Positions 12,535 to 24,780 of a stretch of 64,000 bases of DNA are shown here, piece by piece (within the stretch, counting starts at the first letter, position 1; the number at the start of each line of letters is the position of its first letter). The translations under genes were made by a program, and so were the position numbers. The notes below the pieces were generated by a model. The model was not told the origin of the DNA. It saw only the letters and a program-made list of their open reading frames with translations, and did no database searches. Source of the DNA: Amblyomma americanum (Eukaryota; Arthropoda; Arachnida; Ixodida; Ixodidae). The DNA lies in assembly GCF_052857255.1 (NCBI RefSeq), contig NC_135504.1, positions 141,510,121-141,574,120 of the forward strand. The letters run 5' to 3'.

Positions 12535-15500
12535 GTGCTGGACAAACTCCGCGCTGGAGAAACTCCGTGCTGGACAAACTCCGCGCTGGAGAAACTCCGT
12601 GTTGGAGAAACTCCGCGCTGGAGAAACTTCGCGTTGGAGAAACTGCGCGTTGGAGAAGCTCCGCGTTGGAGAAACTCCGCGTTGGAGAAAGTCCGCGTTG
12701 GAGAGAGTCCGCGATGAAAAAATTTCGCGCTGGAGAAACTCCGCGTTTGAGAAACTCCGAACTGGAGAAACTCCCCGATGGAGACACTCCGCGCTGGCGA
12801 AACTGCGTGTTCGGGAAAATTCGCGTTGGAGAAACGGCGCGTTGGAGAAGCTCCGCGTTGGAGAAACTCCGCGCTTGAAACACACCGCGCTGGAGAAACT
12901 CCGCGTTGGAGAAGGTCCACGTTGGAGAATGTCCGCGTTGGAGAAAGTCCGCGCTGGAGAAACTCCGCGTTGGATAAACTCCGCGCTGGAGAAACTCCGC
13001 GTTGGAGAAAGTCCGCGTCGGAGAAGGTCCGCGTTGGAGAAACTCCGCGTTGGAGAAACTCCATGTTGTAGAAACTCTGCTTTGGAGAAACTTCGCGTTG
13101 AAGAAACGGCGCGTTGGAGATTCTCCGCGTTGGAGAAACTCCGCACTTGAAACGCACCGCGCTGGAGAAACTCCGCGTTGGAGAAAGTCCGCGTTTGAGA
13201 AGGTCCGCGTTGGAGAAAGTCCGCGTTGGACAAAGTCCGCGTTGGAGAAACTCCGCGTTGAAGAAAGTCCGCGTTGGAGAAAGTCCGCGCTGGAGAAACT
13301 CCGCGTTGTATAAACTCCGCGATGTAGAAAGTCCGCGACGGACAAACTCCGCGCTGGAGAAACTCCGTGTTGGGGAAACTTCGCGTTGGAGAAACGGTGC
13401 GTTGGAGAAGCTCCGCGTTGGAGAAACTCCGCGCTTGAAACACACCGCGCTGGAGAAACTCCGCGTTGGAGAAAGTCCGCGCTGGAGAAACTCCGCGTTG
13501 TATAAACTCCGCGCTGGAGAAACTCCGTGATGAAGAAAGTCCGCGACGGACAATCTCCGCGATGGAGAAACTCCGCGTTGGAGAAAAGTCCGCTCTGGAG
13601 AAACTCTACGCTGGAGAAACTCCGCGCTGGAGCAACTCCGCGTTGGAGAAACTCCGCGCTGGAGAAACTCCGTGCTGCATAAAATCTGCGCTGGAGAAAC
13701 TCCGGGCTGGAGAAACTCCGCGCTGGAGAAACTCCGTGCTGGACAAACTCCGCGCTGGAGAAACTTCGCGTTGGAGAAACTGCGCGTTGGAGAAACTCCG
13801 CGTTGCAGAATTTCCGCGTTGGAGAAATTCCGCGTTGGAGAAAGTCCGCGTTGGAGAAATTTCGCGTTGGAGAGAGTCTGCGATGGAGAAATTCTGCGCT
13901 GGAGAAACTCCGTGTTTGAAAACCTCCGAACTCTAGAAACTCCGCGATGGAGACACTCCGCGCTGGAGAAACTCCGCGTTGGAGAAAGTCCGCGTCGGAG
14001 AAGGTCCGCGTTGGAGAAAGTCCGCGTTGGAGAAACTTCGCATTGAAGAAACGGCGCGTCGGAGATTCTCCGCGTTGGAGAAACTTCGCACTTGAAACAC
14101 ACCGCGCTGGAGAAACTCCGCGTTGGAGAAAGTCCGCGTTTGAGAAACTCCGAACTGGAGAAGCTCCGCGCTCGAGATACTCCGCGGTGGAGAAACTCCG
14201 CGCTGGAGAAACTCCGTGTTGGAAAAACTCTGTGTTGGAGAAATTCCGCCTTGGAGAAACTTCGCTTTGAAGAAACAGCGCGTTGGAGAAACTCCGCGTT
14301 AGAGAAAGTCCGCGTCGGAGAAGGTCCGCGTTGGAGAAAGTCCGCGTTGGAGAAAATCCGTGTTGTAGAAGCTCCGCCTTAGAGAAACTTCGCGTTGAAG
14401 AAACTGCGCGTTGGAGAAACTCCGCGTTCGAGAAACTCCGCGCTTGAAACACACCGCGCTGGAGAAACTCCGCGTTGGAGAAAGTCCGCGTCGGAGAAGG
14501 TCCGCGTTGGAGAAAGTCCGCGTTGGAGAAAGTCCGCGTTGGAGAAACTCCGCGTTGAAGAAAGTCCGCGTTGAAGAAAGTCCGCGCTGGAGAAACTCCG
14601 CGTTGTATAAACTCCGCGATGAAGAAAGTCCGCGACGGACAAACTCCGCTATGGAGAAACTCCGCGTTGGAGAAAAGTCCGCTCTGGAGAAACTCTACGC
14701 TGGAGAAACTCCGCGATGGAGACACTCCGCGCTGGAGAAACTCCGCGCTGGAGAAACTCCGCGCTGGAGAAACTCCGTCTTGGGGAAACTTCGCGTTGGA
14801 GAAACGGTGCGCTGGAGAAGCTCCGCGTTGGAGAAACTCCGCGCTTGAAACACACCACGCTGGAGAAACTCCGCGTTGGAGAAATTCCGCGTTGGAGAAG
14901 GTCCGCGTTGGAGAAAGTCCGCGTTGGAGAAAGTCCGCGCTGGAGAAACTCCGCGTTGTATAAACTCCGCGCTGGAGAAACTCCGCGATGAAGAAAGTCC
15001 GCGACGGACAAACTCCGCGATGGAGAAACTCCGCGTTGGAGAAAAGTCCGCTCTGGAGAAACTCTACGCTGGAGAAACTCCGCGCTGGAGCAACTCCGCG
15101 TTGGAGAAACTCCGCGCTGGAGAAACTCCGTGCTGCATAAAATCTGCGCTGGAGAAACTCCGGGCTGGAGAAACTCCGCGCTGGAGAAACTCCGTGCTGG
15201 ACAAACTGCGCGCTGGAGAAACTTCGCGTTGGAGAAACTGCCGTTGGAGAAACTCCGCGTTGGAGAAACTCCGCGTTGGAGAAAGTCCGCGTTGGAGAGA
15301 GTCTGCGATGGCGAAATTCCGCGCTGGAGAAACTCCGCGTTTGAGATACTCCGAACTCTAGAAACTCCGCGATGGAGACACTCCGCGCTGGAGAAACTCC
15401 GCGTTGGAGAAAGTCCGCTTTGGAGAAGATCCGCGCTGGAGAAAGTCCGCGTTGGAGAAAGTCCGCGTTGGAGAAATTCCGCGTTGGAGAGAGTCTGCGA

Positions 15501-18500
15501 TGGAGAAATTCCGCGCTGGAGAAACTCCGCGTTTGAGAAACTCCGAACTCTAGAAACTCCGCGATGGAGACACTCCGCGCTGGAGAAACTCCGCGTTGGA
15601 GAAAGTCCGCGTCGGAGAAGGTCCGCGGTGGAGAAAGTCCGCGTTGGAGAAACTTCGCATTGAAGAAACGGCGCGTCGGAGATTCTCCGCGTTGGAGAAA
15701 CTCCGCACTTGAAACACACCGCGCTGGAGAAACTCCGCGTTGGAGAAAGTCCGCGTTTGAGAAACTCCGAACTGGAGAAGCTCCGCGCTCGAGATACTCC
15801 GCGGTGGAGAAACTCCGCGCTGGAGAAACTCCGTGTTGGAAAAACTCTGTGTTGGAGAAATTCCGCCTTGGAGAAACTTCGCTTTGAACAAACGGCGCGT
15901 TGGAGAAACTCCGCGTTAGAGAAACTCCGCGCTTGAAACACACCGCGCTGGAGAAACTCCGCGTTAGAGAAAGTCCGCGTCGGAGAAGGTCCGCGTTGGA
16001 GAAAGTCCGCGTTGGAGAAAATCCGTGTTGTAGAAGCTCCGCCTTGGAGAAACTTCGCGTTGAAGAAACGGCGCGTTGGAGAAACTCCGCGTTCGAGAAA
16101 CTGCGCTTGAAACACACCGCGCTGGAGAAACTCCGCGTTGGAGAAAGTCCGCGTCGGAGAAGGTCCGCGTTGGAGAAACTCCGCGTTGGAGAAACTCCGT
16201 GTTGTAGAAACTCCGCTTTGGAGAAACTTCGCGTTGAAGAAACGGCGCGTTGGAGATTATCCGCGTTGGAGAAACTCCGCACTTGAAACACTCCGCGTTG
16301 GAGAAAGTCCGCGTTGGAGAAGGTCCGCGTTGGAGAAAGTCCGCGTTGGAGAAAGTCCGCGCTGGAGAAACTCCGCGTTGTATAAACTCCGCGCTGGAGA
16401 AACTCCGCGATGAAGAAAGTCCGCGACGGACAAACTCCGCGATGGAGAAACTCCGCGTTGGAGAAAAGTCCGGTCTGGAGAAACTCTACGCTGGAGAAAC
16501 TCCGCGCTGGAGCAACTCCGCGTTGGAGAAACTCCGCGCTGGAGAAACTCCGTGCTGCATAAAATCTGCGCTGGAGAAACTCCGGGCTGGAGAAACTCCG
16601 CGCTGTAGAAACTCCGTGCTGGACAAACTCCGCGCTGGAGAAACTTCGCGTTGGAGAAACTGCGCGTTGGAGAAACTCCGCGTTGGAGAAACTCCGCGTT
16701 GGAGAAAGTCCGCGTTGGAGAAATTCCGCGTTGGAGAGAGTCTGCGATGGCGAAATTCCGCGCTGGTGAAACTCCGCGTTTGAGATACTCCGAACTCTAG
16801 AAACTCCGCGATGGAGACACTCCGCGCTGGAGAAACTCCGCGTTGGAGAAAGTCCGCTTTGGAGAAGATCCGCGTTGGAGAAAGTCCGCGTTGGAGAAAC
16901 TCCGCGTTGTATTAACTCCGCGATGAAGAAAGTCCGCGACGGACAAACTCCGCGATGGAGAAACTCCGCGTTGGAGAAAAGACCGCTCTGGAGAAACTCT
17001 ACACTGGAGAAACTCCGCGCTGTAGCAACTCCTCGTTGGAGCAACTCCGCGCTGGAGAAACTCCGTGCTGGACAAACGCCGCGCTGCAGAAACTCCGTGT
17101 TGGAGAAACTCCGCGCTGGAGAAACTTCGCGTTGGAGAAACTGCGCGTTGGAGAAACTTCGCTTTGAAGAAACGGCGCGTTGGAGAAACTCCGCGTTAGA
17201 GAAACTCCGCGCTTGAAACACGCCGCGCTGGAGAAACTCTGCGTTGGAGAAAGTCCGCGTCGGAGAAGGTCCGCGTTGGAGAAAGTCCGCGTTGGAGAAA
17301 ATCCGTGATGTAGAAACTCCGCCTTGGAGAAACTTCGCGTTGAAGAAACGGCGCGTTGGAGATACTCCGCGTTGGAGAAACTACGCGCTTGAAACACACC
17401 GCGCTGGAGAAACTCCGCGTTGGAGAAAGTCCGCGTTGGAGAAGGTCCGCGTTGGAGAAAGTCCGCGTTGGAGAAAGTCCGCGATGGAGAAACTCCGCGT
17501 TGAAGAAAGTCCGCGTTGGAGAAAGTCCGCGCTGGAGAAACTCCGCGTTGTATAAACTCCGCGCCGGAGAAACTCCGCGATGGAGAACCTCCGCGACGGA
17601 CAAACTCCGCGATGGAGAAACTCCGCGTTGGAGAAAAGTCAGCTCTGGAGAAACTCTACGCTGAAGAAACTCCGCGCTAGAGCAACTCCGCGTTCGAGAA
17701 ACTCCGCGCTGGAGAAACTCCGTGCTGCATAAAATCTGCGCTGGAGAAACTCCGGGCTGGAGAAACTTCGCGTTGGAGAAACTGCGCGTTGGAGAAACTC
17801 CGCCTTGGAGAAAGTCCGCGTTGGAGAAAGTCCGCGTTGGAGAGTGTCCGCGATGGAGAAACTCCGCGCTGGAGAAACTAAGTGGTGGGGAAACTTCGCG
17901 TAGGAGAAACGGCGCGTTGGAGAAGCTCCGCGTTGGAGAAACACCGCGCTTGAAACACACCGCGCTGGAGAAACTCCGCGTTGGAGAAAGTCCGCGTTGG
18001 AGAAGGTCCGCGTTGGAGAAAGTCCGCGTTGGAGAAAGTCCGCACTGGAGAAACTGCGCGTTGGAGAAACTGCGCGTTGGAGAAACTCCGCGTTGGAGAA
18101 ACTCTGCGTTGGAGAAAGTCCGCGTTGGAGAAAGTCCGCGTTGGTGAGAGTCCGCGATGGAGAAACTCCGCGCTGGAGAAACTACGCGTTTGAGAAACTC
18201 CGAACTGGAGAAACTCCGCGATGGAGACAATCCGCGCTGGAGAAACTCCGCGCTGAAGAAACTCCGTGTAGGAGAAACTCCGTGTTGGAGAAACTCCGCG
18301 TTGGAGAAACTCCGCTTTGGAGAAAGTCCGGGTTGGAGAAAGTCCGCGTTGGAGAGTCCGCGATGGAGAAACTCCGCGCTGGAGAAAAATCGGGCTGGAG
18401 AAACTCCGTGTTGGAGAAACTCCGCGTTTGAGAAACTCCGAACTGGAGAAGCTCCGCGCTGGAGATTCTCCGCGGTGGAGAAACTCCGCGTTGGAGAAAC

Positions 18501-21040
18501 TCCGCGTTAGAGAAACTCCGCGCTTGAAACACACCGCGCTGGAGAAACTCCGCGTTAGAGAAAGTCCGCGTCGGAGAAGGTCCGCGTTGGAGAAAGTCCG
18601 CGTTGGAGAAAATCCGTGTTGTAGAAACTCCGCCTTGGAGAAACTTCGCGTTGAAGAAACGGCGCGTTGGAAAAACTCCGCGTTCGAGAAACTCCGCGCT
18701 TGAAACACACCGCGCTGGAGAAACTCCGCGTTGGAGAAAGTCCGCGTCGGAGAAGGTCCGCGTTGGAGAAACTCCGCGTTGGAGAAACTCCGTGTTGTAG
18801 AAACTCCGCTTTGGAGAAACTTCGCGTTGAAGAAACGGCGCGTTGGAGATTCTCCGCGTTGGAGAAACTCCGCACTTGAAACACACCTCGCTGGAGAAAC
18901 TCCGCGTTGGAGAAAGTCCGCGTTGGAGAAGGTCCGCGTTGGAGAAAGTCCGCGTTGGAGAAAGTCCGCGTTGGAGAAACTCCGCGTTGAAGAAAGTCCG
19001 CGTTGGAGAAAGTCCGCGCTGGAGAAACTCCGCGTTGTATAAACTCCGCGATGAAGAAAGTCCGCGACGGACAAACTCCGCGTTGGAGAAAAGTCCGCTC
19101 TGGAGAAACTCTACGCTGGAGAAACTCCGCGATGGAGACACTCCGCGCTGGAGAAACTCCGCGCTGGAGAAACTCCGTGTTGGGGAAACTTCGCGTTGGA
19201 GAAACGGTGCGTTGGAGAAGCTCCGCGTTGGAGAAACTCCGCGCTTGAAACACACCACGGTGGAGAAACTCCGCGTTGGAGAAAGTCCGCGTTGGAGAAG
19301 GTCCGCGTTGGAGAAAGTCCGCGTTGGAGAAAGTCCGCGCTGGAGAAACTCCGCGTTGTATAAACTCCGCGCTGGAGAAACTCCGCGATGAAGAAAATCC
19401 GCGACGGACAAACTCCGCGATGGAGAAACTCCGCGTTGGAGAGAAGTCCGCTCTGGAGAAACTCTACGCTGGAGAAACTCCGCGCTGGAGCAACTCCGCG
19501 TTGGAGAAACTCCGCGCTGGAGAAATTCCGTGCTGCATAAAATCTGCGCTGGAGAAACTCCGGGCTGGTGAAACTCCGCGCTGGAGAAACTCCGTGCTGG
19601 ACAAACTCCGCGCTGGAGAAACTTCGCGTTGGAGAAACTCCGCGTTGGAGAAACTCCGCGTTGGAGAAAGTCCGCGTTGGAGAAAGTCCGCGTTGGAGAG
19701 TGTCCGCGATGGAGAAACTCCGCGCTGGAGAAACTCCGTGGTGGGGAAACTTCGCGTAGGAGAAACGGCGCGTTGGAGAAGCTCCGCGTTGGAGAAACAC
19801 CGCGCTTGAAACACACCGCGCTGGAGAAACTCCGCGTTGGAGAAAGTCCGCGTTGGAGAAGGTCCGCGTTGGAGAAAGTCCGCGTTGGAGAAAGTCCGCG
19901 CTGGAGAAACTGCGCGTTGGAGAAACTGCGCGTTGGAGAAACTGCGCGTTGGAGAAACTCCGCGTTGGAGAAACTCTGCGTTGGAGAAAGTCCGCGTTGG
20001 TGAGAGTCCGCGATGGAGAAACTCCGCGCTGGAGAAACAACGCGTTTGAGAAACTCCGAACTGGAGAAACTCCGCGATGGAGACAATCCGCGCTGGAGAA
20101 ACTCCGCGCTGAAGAAACTCGGTGTAGGAGAAACTCTGTGTTGGAGAAACTCCGCGTTGGAGAAACTCCGCTTTGGAGAAAGTCCGCGTTGGAGAAAGTC
20201 CGCGTTGGAGAGTCCGCGATGGAGAAACTCCGCGCTGGAGAAAAATCGGGCTGGAGAAACTCCGTGTTGGAGAAACTCCGCGTTTGAGAAACTCCGAACT
20301 GGAGAAGCTCCGCGCTGGAGATTCTCCGCGGTGGAGAAACTCCGCGCTGGAGAAACTCCGTGTTGGAGAAACTCTGTGTTGGAGAAGTTCCGCCTTGGAG
20401 AAACTTCGCTTTGAAGAAACGGCGCGTTGGAGAAACTCCGCGTTAGAGAAACTCCGCGCTTGAAACACACCGCGCTGGAGAAACTCCGCGTTGGAGAAAG
20501 TCCGCGTTGGAGAAGGTCCGCGTTGGAGAAAGTCCGCGTTGGAGAAAGTCCGCGTTGGAGAAACTCCGCGTTGAAGAAAGTCCGCGCTGGAGAAACTCCG
20601 CGTTGTATAAACTCCGCGCTGGAGAAACTCCGCGATGGAGAACCTCCGCGACGGACAAACTCCGCGATGGAGAAACTCCGCGTTGGAGAAAAGTCACCTC
20701 TGGAGAAACTCTACGCTGAAGAAACTCCGCGCTAGAGCAACTCCGCGTTCGAGAAACTCCGCGCTGGAGAAACTCCGTGCTGCATAAAATCTGCGCTGGA
20801 GAAACTCTGGGCTGGAGAAACTCCGTGTTGGAGAAACTCCGCGCTGGAGAAACTTCGCGTTGGAGAAACTGCGCGTTGGAGAAACTCCGCGTTGGAGAAA
20901 GTCCGCGTTGGAGAAAGTCCGCGTTGGAGAGTGTCCGCGATGGAGAAACTCCGCGCTGGAGAAACTCCGTGGTAGGGAAACTTCGCGTAGGAGAAACGGC
21001 GCGTTGGAGAAGCTCCGCGTTGGAGAAACTCCGCGCTTGA
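12535..21040. repeat. Large duplicated satellite block, copy B
   Basis: This is the downstream copy of the block at 2836-11540. Just to its left, at about 12537-12600, it has two extra monomers relative to copy A: the gtgctggacaaactccgcgc pair appears twice. It then tracks copy A through all rare variants, including the 15-bp monomer (5540 in copy A, 15239 here) and the ggagagtccgcg 14-bp unit (about 8653 in copy A, 18352 here). It diverges near 21040, where this copy carries cacaccacggtgg and copy A carries cacaccgcgctgg. Confidence 0.85.
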
Positions 21041-22234
21041 AACACACCACGGTGGAGAAACTCCGCGTTGGAGAAAGTCCGCGTTGGAGAAGGTCCGCGT
21101 TGGAGAAAGTCCGCGTTGGAGAAAGTCCGCGCTGGAGAAACTCCGCGTTGTATAAACTCCGCGCTGGAGAAACTGCACGATGAAGAAAATCTGCGCTGGA
21201 GAAACTCCAGGCTGGAGAAACTCCGCGCTGGAGAAACTCCGTGCTGGACAAACTCCGCGCTGGAGAATCTTCGCGTTGGAGAAACTGCGCGTTGGAGAAA
21301 CTCCGCGTTGGAGAAACTCCGCGTTGGAGAAAGTCCGCGTTGGAGAAATTCCGCGTTGGAGAGAGTCTGCGATGGAGAAATTCCGCGCTGGAGAAACTCC
21401 GCGTTTGAGAAACTCCGAACTCTAGAAACTCCGCGATGGAGACACTCCGCGCTGGAGAAACTCCGCGTTGGAGAAAGTCCGCTTTGGAGAAGATCTGCGT
21501 TGGAGAAAGTCCGCGTTGGAGAAAGTCCGCGTTGGAGAAACTCCGCGTTGAAGAAAGTCCGCGTTGGAGAAAGTCCGCGCTGGAGAAACTCCGCGTTGTA
21601 TAAACTCCGCGATGAAGAAAGTCCGCGACGGACAAACTCCGCGATGGAGAAACTCCGCGTTGGAGAAAAGACCGCTCTGGAGAAACTCTACACTGGAGAA
21701 ACTCCGCGCTGTAGCAACTCCGCGTTGGAGAAACTCCGCGCTGGAGAAACTCCGTGCTGGACAAACTCCGCGCTGGAGAAACTCCGTGTTGGAGAAACTC
21801 CGCGCTGGAGAAACTTCGCGTTGGAGAAACTGCGCGTTGGAGAAACTTCGCTTTGAAGAAACGGCGCGTTAGAGAAACTCCGCGCTTGAAACACACCGCG
21901 CTGGAGAAACTCCGCGTTGGAGAAAGCCCGCGTCGGAGAAGGTCCGCGTTGGAGAAAGTCCGCGTTGGAGAAAATCCGTGATGTAGAAACTCCGCCTTGG
22001 AGAAACTTCGCGTTGAAGAAACGGCGCGTTGGAGATACTCCGCGTTGGAGAAACTACGCGCTCGAAACACACCGCGCTGGAGAAACTCCGCGTTGGAGAA
22101 AGTCCGTGTTGGAGAAGGTCCGCGTTGGAGAAAGTCCGCGTTGGAGAAAGTCCGCGTTGGAGAAACTCCGCGTTGAAGAAAGTCCGCGTTGGAGAAAGTC
22201 CGCGCTGGAGAAACTGCGCGTTGGAGAAACTGCG
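21041..22234. repeat. Satellite segment related to 35.55-36.7 kb
   Basis: The monomer order here matches a segment 14512 bp further right (about 35553-36700), with local gains and losses of monomers. No boundary, gene or non-satellite sequence is visible. It links the 9.7-kb duplication on its left to the 2.55-kb tandem pair on its right. Confidence 0.6.
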
Positions 22235-24780
22235 CGTTGGAGAAACTCCGCGTTGGAGAAACTCTGCGTTGGAGAAAGTCCGCGTTGGAGAAAGTCCGCG
22301 TTGGTGAGAGTCCGCGATGGAGAAACTCCGCGCTGGAGAAACTACGCGTTTGAGAAACTCCGAACTGGAGAAACTCCGCGATGGAGACAATCCGCGCTGG
22401 AGAAACTCCGCGCTGAAGAAACTCCGTGTAGGAGAAACTCCGTGTTGGAGAAACTCCGCGTTGGAGAAACTCCGCTTTGGAGAAAGTCCGCGTTGGAGAA
22501 AGTCCGCGTTGGAGAGTCCGCGATGGAGAAACTCCGCGCTGGAGAAAAATCGGGCTGGAGAAACTCCGTGTTGGAGAAACTCCGCGTTTGAGAAACTCCG
22601 AACTGGAGAAGCTCCGCGCTGGAGATTCTCCGCGGTGGAGAAACTCCGCGCTGGAGAAACTCCGTGTTGGAGAAACTCTGTGTTGGAGAAATTCCGCCTT
22701 GGAGAAACTTCGCTTTGAAGAAACGGCGCGTTAGAGAAACTCCGCGCTTGAAACACACCGCGCTGGAGAAACTCCGCGTTAGAGAAAGTCCGCGTCGGAG
22801 AAGGTCCGCGTTGGAGAAAGTCCGCGTTGGAGAAAATCCGTGTTGTAGAAACTCCGCCTTGGAGAAACTTCGCGTTGAAGAAACGGCGCGTTGGAAAAAC
22901 TCCGCGTTCGAGAAACTCCGCGCTTGAAACACACCGCGCTGGAGAAACTCCGCGTTGGAGAAAGTCCGCGTCGGAGAAGGTCCGCGTTGGAGAAACTCCG
23001 CGTTGGAGAAACTCCGTGTTGTAGAAACTCCGCTTTGGAGAAACTTCGCGTTGAAGAAACGGCGCGTTGGAGATTCTCCGCGTTGGAGAAACTCCGCACT
23101 TGAAACACACCTCGCTGGAGAAACTCCGCGTTGGAGAAAGTCCGCGTTGGAGAAGGTCCGCGTTGGAGAAAGTCCGCGTTGGAGAAAGTCCGCGTTGGAG
23201 AAACTCCGTGTTGAAGAAAGTCCGCGTTGGAGAAAATCCGCGCTGGAGAAACTCCGCGTTGTATAAACTCCGCGATGAAGAAAGTCCGCGACGGACAAAC
23301 TCCGCGATGGAGAAACTCCGCGTTGGAGAAAAGTCCGCTCTGGAGAAACTCTACGCTGGAGAAACTCCGCGATGGAGACACTCCGCGCTGGAGAAACTCC
23401 GCGCTGGAGAAACTCCGTGTTGGGGAAACTTCGCGTTGGAGAAACGGTGCGTTGGAGAAGCTCCGCGTTGGAGAAACTCCGCGCTTGAAACACACCACGG
23501 TGGAGAAACTCCGCGTTGGAGAAAGTCCGCGTTGGAGAAGGTCCGCGCTGGAGAAAGTCCGCGTTGGAGAAAGTCCGCGCTGGAGAAACTCCGCGTTGTA
23601 TAAACTCCGCGCTGGAGAAACTCCGCGATGAAGAAAATCCGCGACGGACAAACTCCGCGATGGAGAAACTCCGCGTTGGAGAAAAGTCCGCTCTGGAGAA
23701 ACTCTACGCTGGAGAAACTCCGCGCTGGAGCAACTCCGCGTTGGAGAAACTCCGCGCTGGAGAAACTCCGTGCTGCATAAAATCTGCGCTGGAGAAACTC
23801 CGGGCTGGAGAAACTCCGCGCTGGAGAAACTCCGTGCTGGACAAACTCCGCGCTGGAGAAACTTCGCGTTGGAGAAACTTCGCGTTGGAGAAACTCCGCG
23901 TTGGAGAAACTCCGCGTTGGAGAAAGTCCGCGTTGGAGAGAGTCTGCGATGGAGAAATTCCGCGCTGGAGAAACTCCGCGTTTGAGAAACTCCGAACTCT
24001 AGAAACTCCGCGATGGAGACACTCCGCGCTGGAGAAACTCCGCGTTAGAGAAAGTCCGCGTTGGAGAAGATCCGCGTTGGAGAAAGTCCGCGTTGGAGAA
24101 AGTCCGCGTTGGAGAAACTCCGCGTTGAAGAAAGTCCGCGTTGGAGAAAGTCCGCGCTGGAGAAACTCCGCGTTGTATAAACTCCGCGATGAAGAAAGTC
24201 CGCGACGGACAAACTCCGCGATGGAGAAACTCCGCGTTGGAGAAAAGACCGCTCTGGAGAAATTCTACCCTGGAGAAACTCCGCGCTGTAGCAACTCCGC
24301 GTTGGAGAAACTCCGCGCTGGAGAAACTCCGTGCTGGACAAACTCCGCGCTGGAGAAACTCCGTGTTGGAGAAACTCCGCGCTGGAGAAACTTCGCGTTG
24401 GAGAAACTGCGCGTTGGAGAAACTTCGCTTTGAAGAAACGGCGCGGTTGAGAAACTCCGCGTTAGAGAAACTCCGCGCTTGAAACACACCGCGCTGGAGA
24501 AACTCCGCGTTGGAGAAAGTCCGCGTTGGAGAAGGTCCGCGTTGGAGAAAGTCCACGTTGGAGAAAGTCCGCGTTGGAGAAACTCCGCGATGGAGAACCT
24601 CCGCGACAGACAAACTCCGCGATGGAGAAACTCCGCGTTGGAGAAAAGTCCGCTCTGGAGAAACTCTACGCTGAAGAAACTCCGCGCTAGAGAAACTCCG
24701 TGCTGCATAAAATCTGCGCTGGAGAAACTCCGGGCTGGAGAAACTCCGTGTTGGAGAAACTCCGCGCTGGAGAAACTTCG
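22235..24780. repeat. 2.55-kb tandem HOR, unit 1
   Basis: This unit is directly followed by a second copy at 24781-27370. The offset is 2546 bp up to about 24000 and 2562 bp after that, a one-monomer difference. A stretch of about 1.15 kb (22342-23493 against 24888-26039) gives the same conceptual translation residue for residue, so it is essentially identical. Confidence 0.85.

Noticed and set aside
12314..17221. Minus-strand open frame of about 1,635 codons with a 16-residue repeat (SFSNAEFLQRGVSPTR type)
   Set aside because: It starts with GTG, not ATG, lies entirely in satellite, overlaps other long frames on both strands, and its length follows from a monomer with no stop triplets. No domain or signal peptide is visible.
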